Of a DNA stretch of 64,000 nt, positions 43,994 through 53,978 are shown piece after piece; the first letter of the stretch is position 1, and every line of letters begins with the position of its first letter. The position numbers and the translations under genes were made by a program. Under the pieces are notes generated by a model, which was given only the letters and a program-made list of their open reading frames with translations, was not told the DNA's origin and searched no databases. The stretch is from Trichopria drosophilae (taxonomy: Eukaryota > Arthropoda > Insecta > Hymenoptera > Diapriidae): the NCBI GenBank assembly GCA_030407085.1, contig CM059583.1, positions 85,726,001 through 85,790,000 on the forward strand. The letters are read 5' to 3'.

Positions 43994-44762
43994 TGTAACG
44001 AAAATGCTGTTTTATCTTTATTTTAATACCCGGTTATAGGAAAAGCATTTTCGTTATTCCCCAGGCTCCGGCGGTGGCTCCGTATTGTGTAATAATTGTA
44101 TGGCTAGTAACATTTCAGAACTAGGCGACTACCAAGACCCCAAGACGACGAGAGCCGGCAACCCTGTGGAAAGTAGTACGGTACTCGCCGATAACGGAAA
44201 AGTCAGATCTCTGTGTACCTTCGATCCGCGAGCGTAAAGAAAAGAATTGTTCTTGTTGTGGCTTCCGCTCGGGAAATCTTTTGTAAAGACAGTCGTCTAT
44301 ATTTATTTGTGATTTGGACAATCGCGTTTTATTGTAATATTTGTGTCCATATTATTGTGCGATCATTCGAGATTTCGGCGAACGGACAGGGCAAGCGACG
44401 TCCACTATTGGTTGAGACAGAGCCTTTTTCGAAGCGTGTACGAAGCACCAAATTTTGTAAGTACCGGCTCTGTTCCGGCTTCTCATATCTCTCGGACAAT
44501 AAATATCTTTTATATGAATAAACCTATTTATCTTAAACCATATTTTATATATTTCATTTTAATCTTCTCCCCCTCTTAAAGTTATCTCGTATCTCATTTT
44601 AAGGATTGTTTTTGTTAAGACATATTAGTAGTCGTCTCGTGTTTCACGGGTATTGGCAAGTTTGGTTTGGGATAACTGTTTTCGTTAATATTGGAACACA
44701 TTACTCCTAACTCGAAATTTGCTCGCCGTGCATTTTTATTGAAGGTGCGCGACTGTTGTAAC
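43994..44762 (+). repeat. 5' LTR of the gypsy element
   Basis: Begins TGTAACGAAAATGCT; a perfect 13-bp inverted repeat (43,996-44,008 with 44,044-44,056) lies at its tip. It contains an AATAAA-type polyadenylation signal (about 44,502-44,507). The shared sequence with the 3' LTR ends at GTTGTAAC, so the 3' terminus lacks the usual CA and the exact end is uncertain by a few bases. Confidence 0.9.
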
Positions 44763-46030
44763 CTGATTGGTCAATTAGCAGAATTAAAAAGAAATATATG
44801 CTTTGTGTATGTGTTGGTATATGTAAACTTTGTGACAGTTATACGAGTCAAAATATTAAATATAAAGGAAAGACAGGAAATATGTAACCAGTCGACATAG
44901 TATATATTTTGGTAAAGTCGACTAAGTTACTATTAAATTAAATAAAATCGACTATTTTTGTTTAAATATTAATTAAATTCGACAAATAGTATAACAAGTC
45001 AACTGTATTAGAAAAATTAATAGATAGAGTCGACGTATTGAGGTAGTTAGTCGACTGAAAGGTGAAAAGTGACATTATTTTAATGTTTGACTTGACGTTT
45101 AGGAAAGTTTAAATAATTGGTAATGTTAATGGTTTTAAAAGTAAGAAATTAATACAAAAAAAAAAGGTGCGAATATTTACAATAAAGGAAAAGAATTTTG
45201 TCGTTGCTAATTAATCGACAAATTTTGAAAATCTAACCAGATAATAAAGATAAACAATAACAAGTAATAACCTTTTGAATTTCATAATAGGTATTTGAAC
45301 AATAAGAGAAAATAATGAGATATTATAATAGCTTACATAGTTTTTATTCAAATAACGTCAAGTTTAAATTATAAAAAATAATAGTCATTAATAATAACTG
45401 AAATAGACGACTAAAATTAAATAGATAATTAACATCTGACCAATGAATATAACTAGGTCAGACAGTTATCATTAAATTATTGAAATCGTTTGATAATGAA
45501 ATATAATATAAAATTATAATATAATATATTGTTCTTAGTGAAATAACGTAGACTTTGAATTTGTGAAAATAATATTCTACGATTACTAAATATGATAAAC
45601 GAATAAGTTTAAATATACAGTTAGTATCTGACCAATGTATACAAATGGGTCAGACATATATTATTGAATAGTTGTAATAAATAAAAGTTATTTTAAAATT
45701 GAATAGTCGTTATATAGGCATATAAAACAATATTTGATCAAACAGGAATATAATAGGCGTCTAATACAAAATTGACAGTTAGCGTCTAATTAATTCATAT
45801 AAGTGTGTTAATTATTAATTAATAAAATTAAAATACGATTTATAATTGGATAGACGTCTTTACATACAAAAATAGGAGACCAACAATAGGCTTTGTTTTG
45901 TAAATGTTACTACAAGACAAGATAAAAGAGTATGTTATTGGTTTATGACGTTTTGTGTTGTCCTATAAAGAGGGTATATGTTATTTATTAACAAAATTTT
46001 AGAAATATTGGAATTATTAGTCAAGACTTA
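44763..46030 (+). promoter_or_regulatory. AT-rich gypsy leader with repeated GTCGAC boxes and hairpins
   Basis: About 1.27 kb between the 5' LTR and gag. The first part (44,890-45,060) has a cluster of TCGAC-containing boxes, several as GTCGAC, at intervals of about 20-40 bp. Further on, two stem-loops of the form TCTGACC...GGTCAGA (45,435-45,462 and 45,627-45,654, 192 bp apart) sit in degenerate repeats of about 190 bp; a third, weaker unit follows near 45,780. The region may carry packaging or protein-binding signals; this is inference. Confidence 0.55.
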
Positions 46031-46048
46031 GATGAATGGGTATTCCAT

Positions 46049-47887
46049 TTGTCGACTAAGGAATTAGATGAGGCTTTGGAACACCTCGAATTAAATAAAT
46101 CGGGTCGACCACGTATACGCGTCAATCGTCTTTTAGATAGACTGGAAGGCAATTATACAGCCGCAGACTTCGAACAAACTAGAGTCCAAGAAACAGAAGG
46201 AGAGTGTAGGTCGCGTCGCGATGCGTTATTAGAGTCCTTCGTAAAGTTGGTTAGAGAAACTCAAGATAGGAATGCAATTAGGGTTCAGGCTCAAGTGCAT
46301 CGAGAACAAAATCAGTCGTCGAGTACAAATAATACGGAAGAGGTATTTAATTAACCCGGGATTAACCCGATAAGAGAGGATACAAACCAATCACTACACG
46401 AATCCATACAAGAGGATAACAGTGAAGAAACCGACTTGGATGAATGGGCGCTGCGTATTAGTCAGCTAGTCGTCCAACAATTGGAAAAAGGATGGTCAAA
46501 TAGAGCAAATAGCACCACATTAAGCCAGCCGGCCAGAAATGATAAGGTGACTTTTCGCGATACTTTTGACATCAATTATCCAGGAAAGTCGGACGACATT
46601 TTGATGGAGGAAGGGAGGCAAGAGCTTCCACAACAAAGTCGGCCCGATCGTGGGGTCGAAATGCCACATTTACCTTGTCACGTTGACCCTAGGGAGGGGG
46701 GAGATCGTTCAAGACAAATGAACGAAAGAATCGGCAAAGGAAGGGATGCACGGCTGAATCAGACCCTCCGAACAAGAGACCTAGGGGAAGTGGTCCGACG
46801 TTGGAACGTTACCTATGCCGGCGATGAGCAACACAGCCTCGAGGATTTCCTGACGCGTGTTCAAGAATGCAGCCTGATAGCAGGAATATCAGATGAAGAG
46901 CTGCTACACGCACTACCTCATTTATTAACAGGGGTCGCCCTTCAGTGGTACCGATTTTCGTATAAAAATTGGGGTACCTGGGCACAGTTTTGCAGAGACG
47001 CCCGTTCGTGTTATGGAGGCGATCGTAATGTCCAACGCCGACTAGAAAGAGAGGTTCATATGAGGACTCAGGGTCCGGATGAATCAGTCCGGGACTATAT
47101 GATCTGTCTTAGATCTATTTTAAATCGATGGGTTCCGGAGCCGTCAATGGAAACGCAACTTGATTGGCTACACCAAAATTTAAGGCCAGAGTTGCAGATG
47201 GCGGTACAGCGGGATCGAGTCCATTCGTTCGACGATCTCCTCTATCAAGCTAGGGAGGCTGAACGAATTTTGAGGTGTAGTCAGGCCTATCGTCCTCCCC
47301 CAGCACCGGAGCAGTCGTTCTGCCCGGAAGTGGCTTACCGCGGGAAGTCCAAAGAAAAGAAGAAGGTGGATTTCGCCGCAGTACTGGCAGAAAAGCAGGT
47401 AGAACGGTTGGTGCCGTCCACGACAGCAGTGGCAGCATTTTCCGAGACCGATGTGAAGAAACTGGTGGAAGGGACGTGCTCTAGATGGATGCAGTCCATG
47501 GAAAAAAGGTTGACCTCAACGGTTAATTCTACCCTTAAAGATGCGGTCGCATCACTCCAGAAGGAAATGTCTGCAACAGCACGAGCAGTGGACAGACGTC
47601 CTGATTATAATACGATGGATCGGCGGACATTACCCTTCAAGCAGAAATTCGAGGGCAAAAAGAAATTATGGATGGGATCAAAGAGCCTGCCAGATAGGAA
47701 TTTTGGGAATCGTCCTATGAATCAAGATTGTCCTTCATCAAGGGTGGGGCAGAGTAAGTCCTCGTCTGGGATTATGGACAAGCAGAATGGTCAACCTGGC
47801 GACCTAAAATGTTATGGATGTGGACTGCCTGGATTTAAAAAATATAATTGTCCGCGATGTCGGGAAAACGAGAGCAGGGACGTGTAG
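46049..47887 (+). pseudogene. gypsy gag (capsid and nucleocapsid), one nonsense mutation
   Basis: A single frame interrupted only by TAA at 46,352-46,354. The N-terminal part (46,049-46,351) starts without an in-frame ATG ('LSTKELDEALEHLELNKSGR'), so the true start is unclear. The capsid core (about 46,790-47,270) has 'DEQHSLEDFLTRVQECSLIA', 'LTGVALQWYRFSYKNWGTWA' and 'GPDESVRDYMICLRSILNRW', a typical retrotransposon gag fold. The nucleocapsid knuckle at 47,810-47,851 reads C-x2-C-x4-F-x4-C: the zinc-binding His is replaced by Phe. It overlaps the protease frame by about 40 bp in the -1 register; I see no canonical slippery heptamer in the right phase. Confidence 0.85.
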
Positions 47888-48537
47888 TAGAGGTCGCACC
47901 TGTCCTTGATTCTCTTAGACAGACCTCCCCATCACAAGCTCGAGCAACCAATCAAGGCCCGTCGGAAGTATACATGGCGACGGAAGTAGGTTTTACTCGT
48001 TGGTGGATAACTGTGACTGTCCATGGTCACCATTTGAGAGCTCTGTTTGATCCGGGGGCGGCTCGTACCGTAATCGGGCGTATCGCCTATCGACTCGCCG
48101 ACGATTTTGGTCTCCACATAGAACCATATCGAGGTAATGGCGCTAGGGTCGCGGATGGAAGAACTGTGGCAATCACCGGACAATTGAGATTACCCTTTAG
48201 AATTGAAAGTACGGTAAGATGGCTGACTCTCTTAGTCATGCCTAGCCTGGAACCAGATTGTTTGGTAGGGGCTGACTTTATTCGTAAATTTGAAGCGATA
48301 CTTCATCCCTGCGAAAACTTCATTACGGTAAAGGGGAGTGTCAAAGGAATTCCGGTGGAAGTCGCCCTGGTCTCTGTTCCACTCGAAGAGGGCCAGAAGA
48401 CGTCAGGCCTTCAGAAATTGACAGACGAGCAACAAAGACGTCTATTTTCAACCGTCCGGTCAATAATACCCGTAGACAATCCTCATATCGGATGCACTAA
48501 TTTGGTCGAGCACGTCATAAATGTAGGAAACGCTTGA
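47848..48537 (+). pseudogene. gypsy protease and start of pol
   Basis: A 229-codon frame in the -1 register to gag. The aspartic protease core is recognisable: 'TVHGHHLRALFDPGAARTVI' and 'CLVGADFIRKFEAIL'. The catalytic D-S/T-G triplet reads D-P-G (48,049-48,057), a substitution expected to damage catalysis. The frame ends at TGA (48,535-48,537), but conserved pol sequence ('PIKQRYYPVSKKLEEEMHQ') continues in the same frame, so the stop is a nonsense mutation or, less likely, a readthrough site. Confidence 0.8.
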
Positions 48538-50817
48538 CCTATAAAACAAAGATATTATCCGGTCTCTAAGAAATTAGAAGAAGAAATGCACCAATATGTT
48601 GAGCAGATGTTGGACGAAGGAATCATCGAGCCGTCTTCAAGTCCATGGTCGAGTCCTGTCGTCATGATGAAGAAGTCAGACGGTACATGGCGATTTTGTG
48701 TCGACTACCGTAAAGTGAATGCTTTAACGAGGCCAGACGCCTACCCTCTACCCTATATGGATTCCATTCTGCGGAAATTGCAAAGTGCTAGGTATATCAC
48801 CACCCTAGATTTAGGAAGTGTCTATCACCAAATCAAGATGGATGTTCAATCCAAACCCATCACGGCATTCATTGTACCAGGAAAAGGGTTATTCCAATTC
48901 ACCAGGATGCCGTTTGGATTAAATGGAGCTCCGGCTACCTTTCAACGGATGATCGATTCCTTAATTGGTCCTGAGTTGGAACCATATGCTTTCTCGTATT
49001 TAGACGACATAATCATTGTCACCGAGTCTTTTGAGGAGCATATCAAATGGGTAGAGCATGTTTTGAATAAAATTAAAAATGCAGGATTAACTGTTAATTT
49101 AAACAAGAGCGTCTTTGGTAAGGAAGAAGTCCGTTATTTAGGGGTCTTAGTTAATAAAAATGGCTTTCGGCCTGACCCCGAGAAGATCCGACCGATAGTA
49201 GAATACCCGGCGCCAAAGAATCTAAAACAGTTAAGAAGATTCATGGGTATGGCTTCGTGGTACCGTAAATTTTTGGGTGACTTTGCCACTATAGCGGAGC
49301 CACTCACTCAATTAACCCGGAAGGATCAACCTTATATATGGGAAGAAGCGCAGCAAACATCGTTTGATCGAATAAAATATTTATTAAGTACTGCACCTAT
49401 TTTGCATCGACCTGATTTCACTAGAGAATATATTTTGGAAACAGATGCTAGTGACATAGGGAGTGGTGCCGTTCTGAGCCAGTCGTTCGACGAAGATGAT
49501 CGCGTCCTAGCGTTCGCCAGTCGAACATTAACCCTAGCCGAACGAAACTATTCTGTCACTGAACGTGAATGTTTGGCAGTCCTATGGGCCATTCGCAAAT
49601 TTCGTGAATACGTCGAGGGTTACCATTTTAAGGTAATTACAGACCACAGTAGTCTCCAGTGGCTTTGTAATTTAAGAAACCCCAATGGTCGCCTGGCTCG
49701 ATGGGCTTTGGAGTTACAGGGTTACGACTACAAGGTCGAACATCGAAGAGGATACATGCATCATGTGCCTGATGCATTATCGCGTATGTACGAAGAGGAT
49801 GAGCATATTCTAATCAGTTCCGTTCAAGAGAATTCTCCAATCAAGGATAAATGGTACGTCGAAAAATCTCGACAAGTAGAGGACGAACCTCATAAGTTTC
49901 CGTATTGGAAAATGATCGGTGGTCGACTATATGTGTATCGACCAAATCCAATTTTAGATACGCTAATGGACGACGAAGATGCGTGGAAGCTAGTCGTCCC
50001 AGAAGAAAATAGGAAGACTATCTTAATAGAAAATCACGACATTCCTACAGCAGGACATCTCGGCAATCGCAAGACTTACGATAGGATTGCCCGATATTAT
50101 TTCTGGCCGACTATGCGGAAGGATATCGTGAAATATGTACGGAAATGTTCTGTTTGTCAAAGAACTAAAATTCCACCGATGGCTCCATCAGGATTAATGG
50201 GTCGTCGACCGGTACCTGGACCATGGAAAATAGTTGCAGCAGACGCCATGGGTCCATTTCCTAAAAGTTCTCAAGGTCGAGAATACTTACTAGTCTTCCA
50301 GGATTTATTCACACGCTGGATCGAATGTGTGCCTGTGAAAACGGTGAACGCAGTATCTGTAAATAAGGCGTTCAAGGAAAGAATTATTTTCCGCTTTGGA
50401 ACACCGGAAGTATTCCATACTGATAATGGGAAAGCCTTTCGAAATACGAAAATAGACAAATATCTGAAGGACCGAGGAATTGAACCATCGACGAATCCCG
50501 CGTATCATCCACAAACTAATCCTGTAGAGCGGATTAACAGAACATTAAAAGGGATGATCATAGCGTTTGTCGATGAAAATCATCGTACTTGGGACAAATA
50601 TATATTGGAATTTGCCTTTGCTTATAATACGGCTGTACACGACTCCATGCAAGAGAGTCCTGCCATGATGAATTATGGCCGTCAATTGATTCCACCTGAT
50701 CACTATCGACGTCATGAAGACCAAGCAGCTGATGAAGCTGAGGAAAGAAGTGCCATCCAAGATTGGATGACTCGACAAAAAAGCAATGCGGTCGCTACAT
50801 CAAGAAGTGACTCGTAA
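48538..50817 (+). CDS. gypsy pol: reverse transcriptase, RNase H, integrase core
   Basis: Long open frame; the first ATG is at 48,586. RT: 'SSPVVMMKKSDGTWRFCVDY', 'TLDLGSVYHQI', 'FTRMPFGLNGAPATFQRMI' and the catalytic 'YLDDIII' (about 48,997-49,017). RNase H: 'ETDASDIGSGAVLSQ', 'SVTERECLAVLWAIRKFREY', 'ITDHSSLQWL', 'HHVPDALSR'. Integrase: HHCC zinc finger ('HDIPTAGHLG...CSVCQRTK'), then Asp ('VAADAMGPFP'), Asp ('FHTDNGKAF') and Glu ('PVERINRTLKGM'). All catalytic residues of these domains appear present. Read on its own it lacks the protease upstream because of the TGA at 48,535, and ends prematurely at 50,817 by frameshift. Confidence 0.9.
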   Translation, partial: PIKQRYYPVSKKLEEEMHQYVEQMLDEGIIEPSSSPWSSPVVMMKKSDGTWRFCVDYRKVNALTRPDAYPLPYMDSILRKLQSARYITTLDLGSVYHQIKMDVQSKPITAFIVPGKGLFQFTRMPFGLNGAPATFQRMIDSLIGPELEPYAFSYLDDIIIVTESFEEHIKWVEHVLNKIKNAGLTVNLNKSVFGKEEVRYLGVLVNKNGFRPDPEKIRPIVEYPAPKNLKQLRRFMGMASWYRKFLGDFATIAEPLTQLTRKDQPYIWEEAQQTSFDRIKYLLSTAPILHRPDFTREYILETDASDIGSGAVLSQSFDEDDRVLAFASRTLTLAERNYSVTERECLAVLWAIRKFREYVEGYHFKVITDHSSLQWLCNLRNPNGRLARWALELQGYDYKVEHRRGYMHHVPDALSRMYEEDEHILISSVQENSPIKDKWYVEKSRQVEDEPHKFPYWKMIGGRLYVYRPNPILDTLMDDEDAWKLVVPEENRKTILIENHDIPTAGHLGNRKTYDRIARYYFWPTMRKDIVKYVRKCSVCQRTKIPPMAPSGLMGRRPVPGPWKIVAADAMGPFPKSSQGREYLLVFQDLFTRWIECVPVKTVNAVSVNKAFKERIIFRFGTPEVFHTDNGKAFRNTKIDKYLKDRGIEPSTNPAYHPQTNPVERINRTLKGMIIAFVDENHRTWDKYILEFAFAYNTAVHDSMQESPAMMNYGRQLIPPDHYRRHEDQAADEAEERSAIQDWMTRQKSNAVATSRSDS

Positions 50818-51508
50818 TATTGAAGCTGCTCAGGAGCGTCAAGCTCATTATTATGATTCAAGAAGACGAGACGTCCAATTTAAGATAGGAGATGTCGTCC
50901 TTAAAAGGAACTATGTTTTATCATCGGCAGCCCAAGGATTTGCTGCCAAATTGGCTACTAAATTTGTAGGACCGTATACAATTTCCAAACGATTAGGATC
51001 CAATGTTTATGAATTAAGAGATGGATCCGGGAAAAGTATCGGTAAATGCCATATAAATCAACTGAAGCTGTACCATGATGAAGAAGATCCACCATTAGAG
51101 GATTCAACGCGTATTGAGAAAGATTCGATGAATCTAGCAGAAGAAGAAGACATCGATCAACAATCAACATTGCTTGAGCCTGAACAAGAAGTGGTAGATA
51201 GGCCTCAAATCATTGTACATGCGAACGTCCATAGGGGCGCTGAGGTCGAACGACGACCTCGCGGTAGGCCTAGAAAGATTAAGTTAGGTGATGCGAAACA
51301 AGCCGGACTCGATAGAATAGATAGGCGACCTGCATGGTCGAATATGGCGAGCGGAGCGAACGTAGAGGTCTCTGCTAGTGCGTCTAATCAAGTCAATATA
51401 CCCGATCCCGTGGTTAGACGTCCTCGTGGACGTCCTAGACAATATGGACGACAAATTCCTTCCATTTGTGTCCCATCTCATCATTATAGCACACGTAGTC
51501 GTAGATAA
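50786..51508 (+). pseudogene. gypsy integrase C-terminus with GPY module and two AT-hooks
   Basis: Continuation of pol in a shifted frame; one extra A in the A-run at about 50,776-50,782 would account for the shift. 'NIEAAQERQAHYYDSRRRDV' and 'FKIGDVVLKRNYVL' precede the GPY/F module 'KFVGPYTISKRLGSNVYELR'. An acidic linker follows. Then come two AT-hook motifs, RRPRGRPRK (51,251-51,277) and RRPRGRPRQ (51,416-51,442), near the end 'HHYSTRSRR'. AT-hooks bind the minor groove of AT-rich DNA, so this tail could guide integration. No chromodomain is seen. The AT-hook role is inference. Confidence 0.8.
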
Positions 51509-51654
51509 TAGCATGAAAATCCATTGTGTTGTTGGAAAACCTGTGATAATGTTATTTTATTTTATTTTTTTTTTAAATTTTGGTTATGTTCGATTATGCC
51601 TGAGACTGGGGTGCTGATTTCAGAGCTGGTACCCTGATCGGATAGCCAGCGTCT

Positions 51655-51664
51655 GGGCGGGGGG
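51655..51664 (+). promoter_or_regulatory. Polypurine tract of the gypsy element
   Basis: G-rich run (GGGCGGGGGG, about 51,655-51,664) immediately before the 3' LTR start TGTAAC, the expected site for plus-strand DNA priming. Confidence 0.75.
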
Positions 51665-52432
51665 TGTAACGAAAATGCTGTTTTATCTTTATTTTAATAC
51701 CCGGTTATAGGAAAAGCATTTTCGTTATTCCCCAGGCTCCGGCGGTGGCTCCGTATTGTGTAATAATTGTATGGCTAGTAACATTTCAGAACTAGCCGAC
51801 TACCAAGACCCCAAGACGACGAGAGCCGGCAACCCTGTGGAAAGTAATACGGTACTCGCCGATAACGGAAAAGTCAGATCTCTGTGTACCTTCGATCCGC
51901 GAGCGTAAAGAAAAGAATTGTTCTTGTTGTGGCTTCCGCTCGGGAAATCTTTTGTAAAGACAGTCGTCTATATTTATTTGTGATTTGGACAATCACGTTT
52001 TATTGTAATATTTGTGTCCATATTATTGTGCGATCATTCGAGATTCGGCGAACGGGCAGGGCAAGCGACGTCCACTATTGGTTGAGACAGAGCCTTTTTC
52101 GAAGCGTGTACGAAGCACCAAATTTTGTAAGTACCGGCTCTGTTCCGGCTTCTCATATCTCTCGGGCAATAAATATCTTTTATATGAATAAACCTATTTA
52201 TCTTAAACCATATTTTATATATTTCATTTTAATCTTCTCCCCCTCTTAAAGTTATCTCGTATCTCATTTTAAGGATTGTTTTTGTTAAGACATATTAGTA
52301 GTCGTCTCGTGTTTCCCGGGTATTGGCAAGTTTGGTTTGGGATAACTGTTTTCGTTAATATTGGAACACATTACTCCTAACTCGAAATTTGCTCGCCGTG
52401 CAATTTTATTGAAGGTGCGCGACTGTTGTAAC
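51665..52432 (+). repeat. 3' LTR of the gypsy element
   Basis: Copy of the 5' LTR with seven substitutions and one missing T (within GAGATTTCGG). Keeps the 13-bp tip inverted repeat (51,667-51,679 with 51,715-51,727) and the AATAAA-type signal. Confidence 0.9.
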
Positions 52433-52528
52433 TGTTGGCACAAGACTGACTTCTTTTGTAGTGTGACGTATAGACGTCTCACTAAAATTAATAAAAAAAA
52501 AATCTAAAAGGACAGTTACAAATTTTCT
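52433..52528. other. Non-satellite sliver between the 3' LTR and satellite
   Basis: About 96 bp that match neither the LTR nor the satellite, including an imperfect palindrome GTGTGACGT/ACGTCTCAC and an A-run. The 5' LTR instead abuts satellite directly, so the element's two flanks do not correspond. Confidence 0.6.
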
Positions 52529-53978
52529 ATGCCAGGATTGTCTCAAAAGTGGGGGGGGGGCAAACGAAAAAAAATTTTTTTTTTTTGTTGGTCGAACGAA
52601 GTTTTTTTCTTATCCTTGTCATATATGAACCTCATAAATGACAAAAATAATATTTTCGAAAACTAGGGTGCTGGTGGAGGGTGCAAAACAGACCCAAAAA
52701 AACCGAAAAAACGCTCTGAAATCGCCATTTTGTCTTGGGGGTCTGTTTTTATTTTTTAAATATTCATTAAAACTCGTAACGAACATAATGTAATTTTTTC
52801 GAAATTTTTCTATGCCAGGATCATCTCGAAAATTGGGGTAAAACACCCCAAAAAACCGAAAAATCGCTCTGAAATCGCCATTTTATCTTAGGGATCTGTT
52901 TTTATTTTTTAAATATTCATTAAAACTCGTAACGAACATAATGTAATTTTTTCGAAATTTTTCTATGCCAGGATCATCTCGAATATTGGGGTAAGACACC
53001 CCGAAAAACCGAAAAATCGCTCTGAAATCGCCATATAATCTTAGGGGTCTGTTTTTATTGTTTAGATATTCATTAATACCCATAAGAATCATAATGTAAT
53101 TTTTTCAAAATTTTTCTATGCCAGGATCACTTCAAAAGTGGGGGGGCGAACGAAAAAATTTTTTTTTGTTTTTGTTGGTCGAACGAAGTTTTTTTCTTAT
53201 CCTTGTAATATATGAACTTCATAAATGACAAAAATAATATTTTCGAAAACTAGGGTGCTGGTGGAGGGTGCAAAACAGACCCAAAAAACCGAAAAAACGC
53301 TCTGAAATCGCCATTTTGTCTTAGGGGTCTGTTTTTATTTTTTAAATATTCATTAATACTCGTAACGAACATAATGTAATTTTTTCGAAATTTTTCTATG
53401 CCAGGATCATCTCGAAAGTGGGGGTAAGACACCACAAAAAACCGAAATAACGCTCTGAAATCGCCAATTTCTTTTAGGGGTCTGTTTTTATTGTTTAAAT
53501 ATTCATTAATACCCATAAGAATCATAATGTAATTTTTTCAAAATTTTTCTATGCCAGGATCGTCTCAAAAGTGGGGGGGGGGGGCGAACGCAAAAAAATT
53601 TTTTGTTTGTTTGTTGGTCGAACGAAGTTTTTTTCTTATCCTTGTCATATATGAACCTCATAAATGACAAAAATAATATTTTCGAAAATTAGGGGGCTGG
53701 TGGAGGGCGCAAAACAGACCCAAAATCCCGAAAAAAGCTCTGAAATCGCCATTTTCTCTTAGGGGTCTGTTTTTATTTTTTTAATATTCATTAATACTCG
53801 TAACAAACATAATGTAATGTAATTTTTTCGAAATTTTTCGATGCCAGGATCATCTCGAAAATTGGGGTAAAACCCCCCGAAAAACCCAAAAATCTCTCTG
53901 AAATCGCCATTTTATCTTAGGGGTCTGTTTTTATTTTTTAAATATTCATTGATACTCGTAACGAACATAATGTAATTT
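52529..53978 (-). repeat. Satellite array, minus orientation, right of the gypsy element
   Basis: Continuation of the complement-oriented array: A-type monomers alternating with B-blocks ('GGTGCTGGTGGAGGGTGC' type) starting at about 52,668, 53,255 and 53,694. It stops inside a monomer at 'CATAATGTAATTTTG' (53,964-53,978), where the array flips orientation. Confidence 0.9.

Larger units (their letters stand above)
43994..52432 (+). mobile_element. Ty3/gypsy LTR retrotransposon, nearly complete, inside satellite
   Basis: An 8.4-kb element: 5' LTR (43,994-44,762), AT-rich leader, gag, protease, RT, RNase H, integrase with AT-hook tail, polypurine tract, 3' LTR (51,665-52,432). RT before integrase is diagnostic of Ty3/gypsy. 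By direct reading the LTRs differ by seven substitutions and one 1-bp indel over about 768 bp, so the insertion is recent. Lesions: TAA in gag (46,352), TGA between protease and RT (48,535), and a frameshift before the integrase C-terminus (about 50,780). No envelope gene is present. No clear target duplication is seen. Confidence 0.93.

Noticed and set aside
47800..47890. Canonical -1 frameshift heptamer in the gag-protease overlap
   Set aside because: The A-rich run (47,836-47,842) and GGGAAAAC (47,861-47,868) are not in the correct phase for a standard X-XXY-YYZ slip, so no programmed site is claimed.
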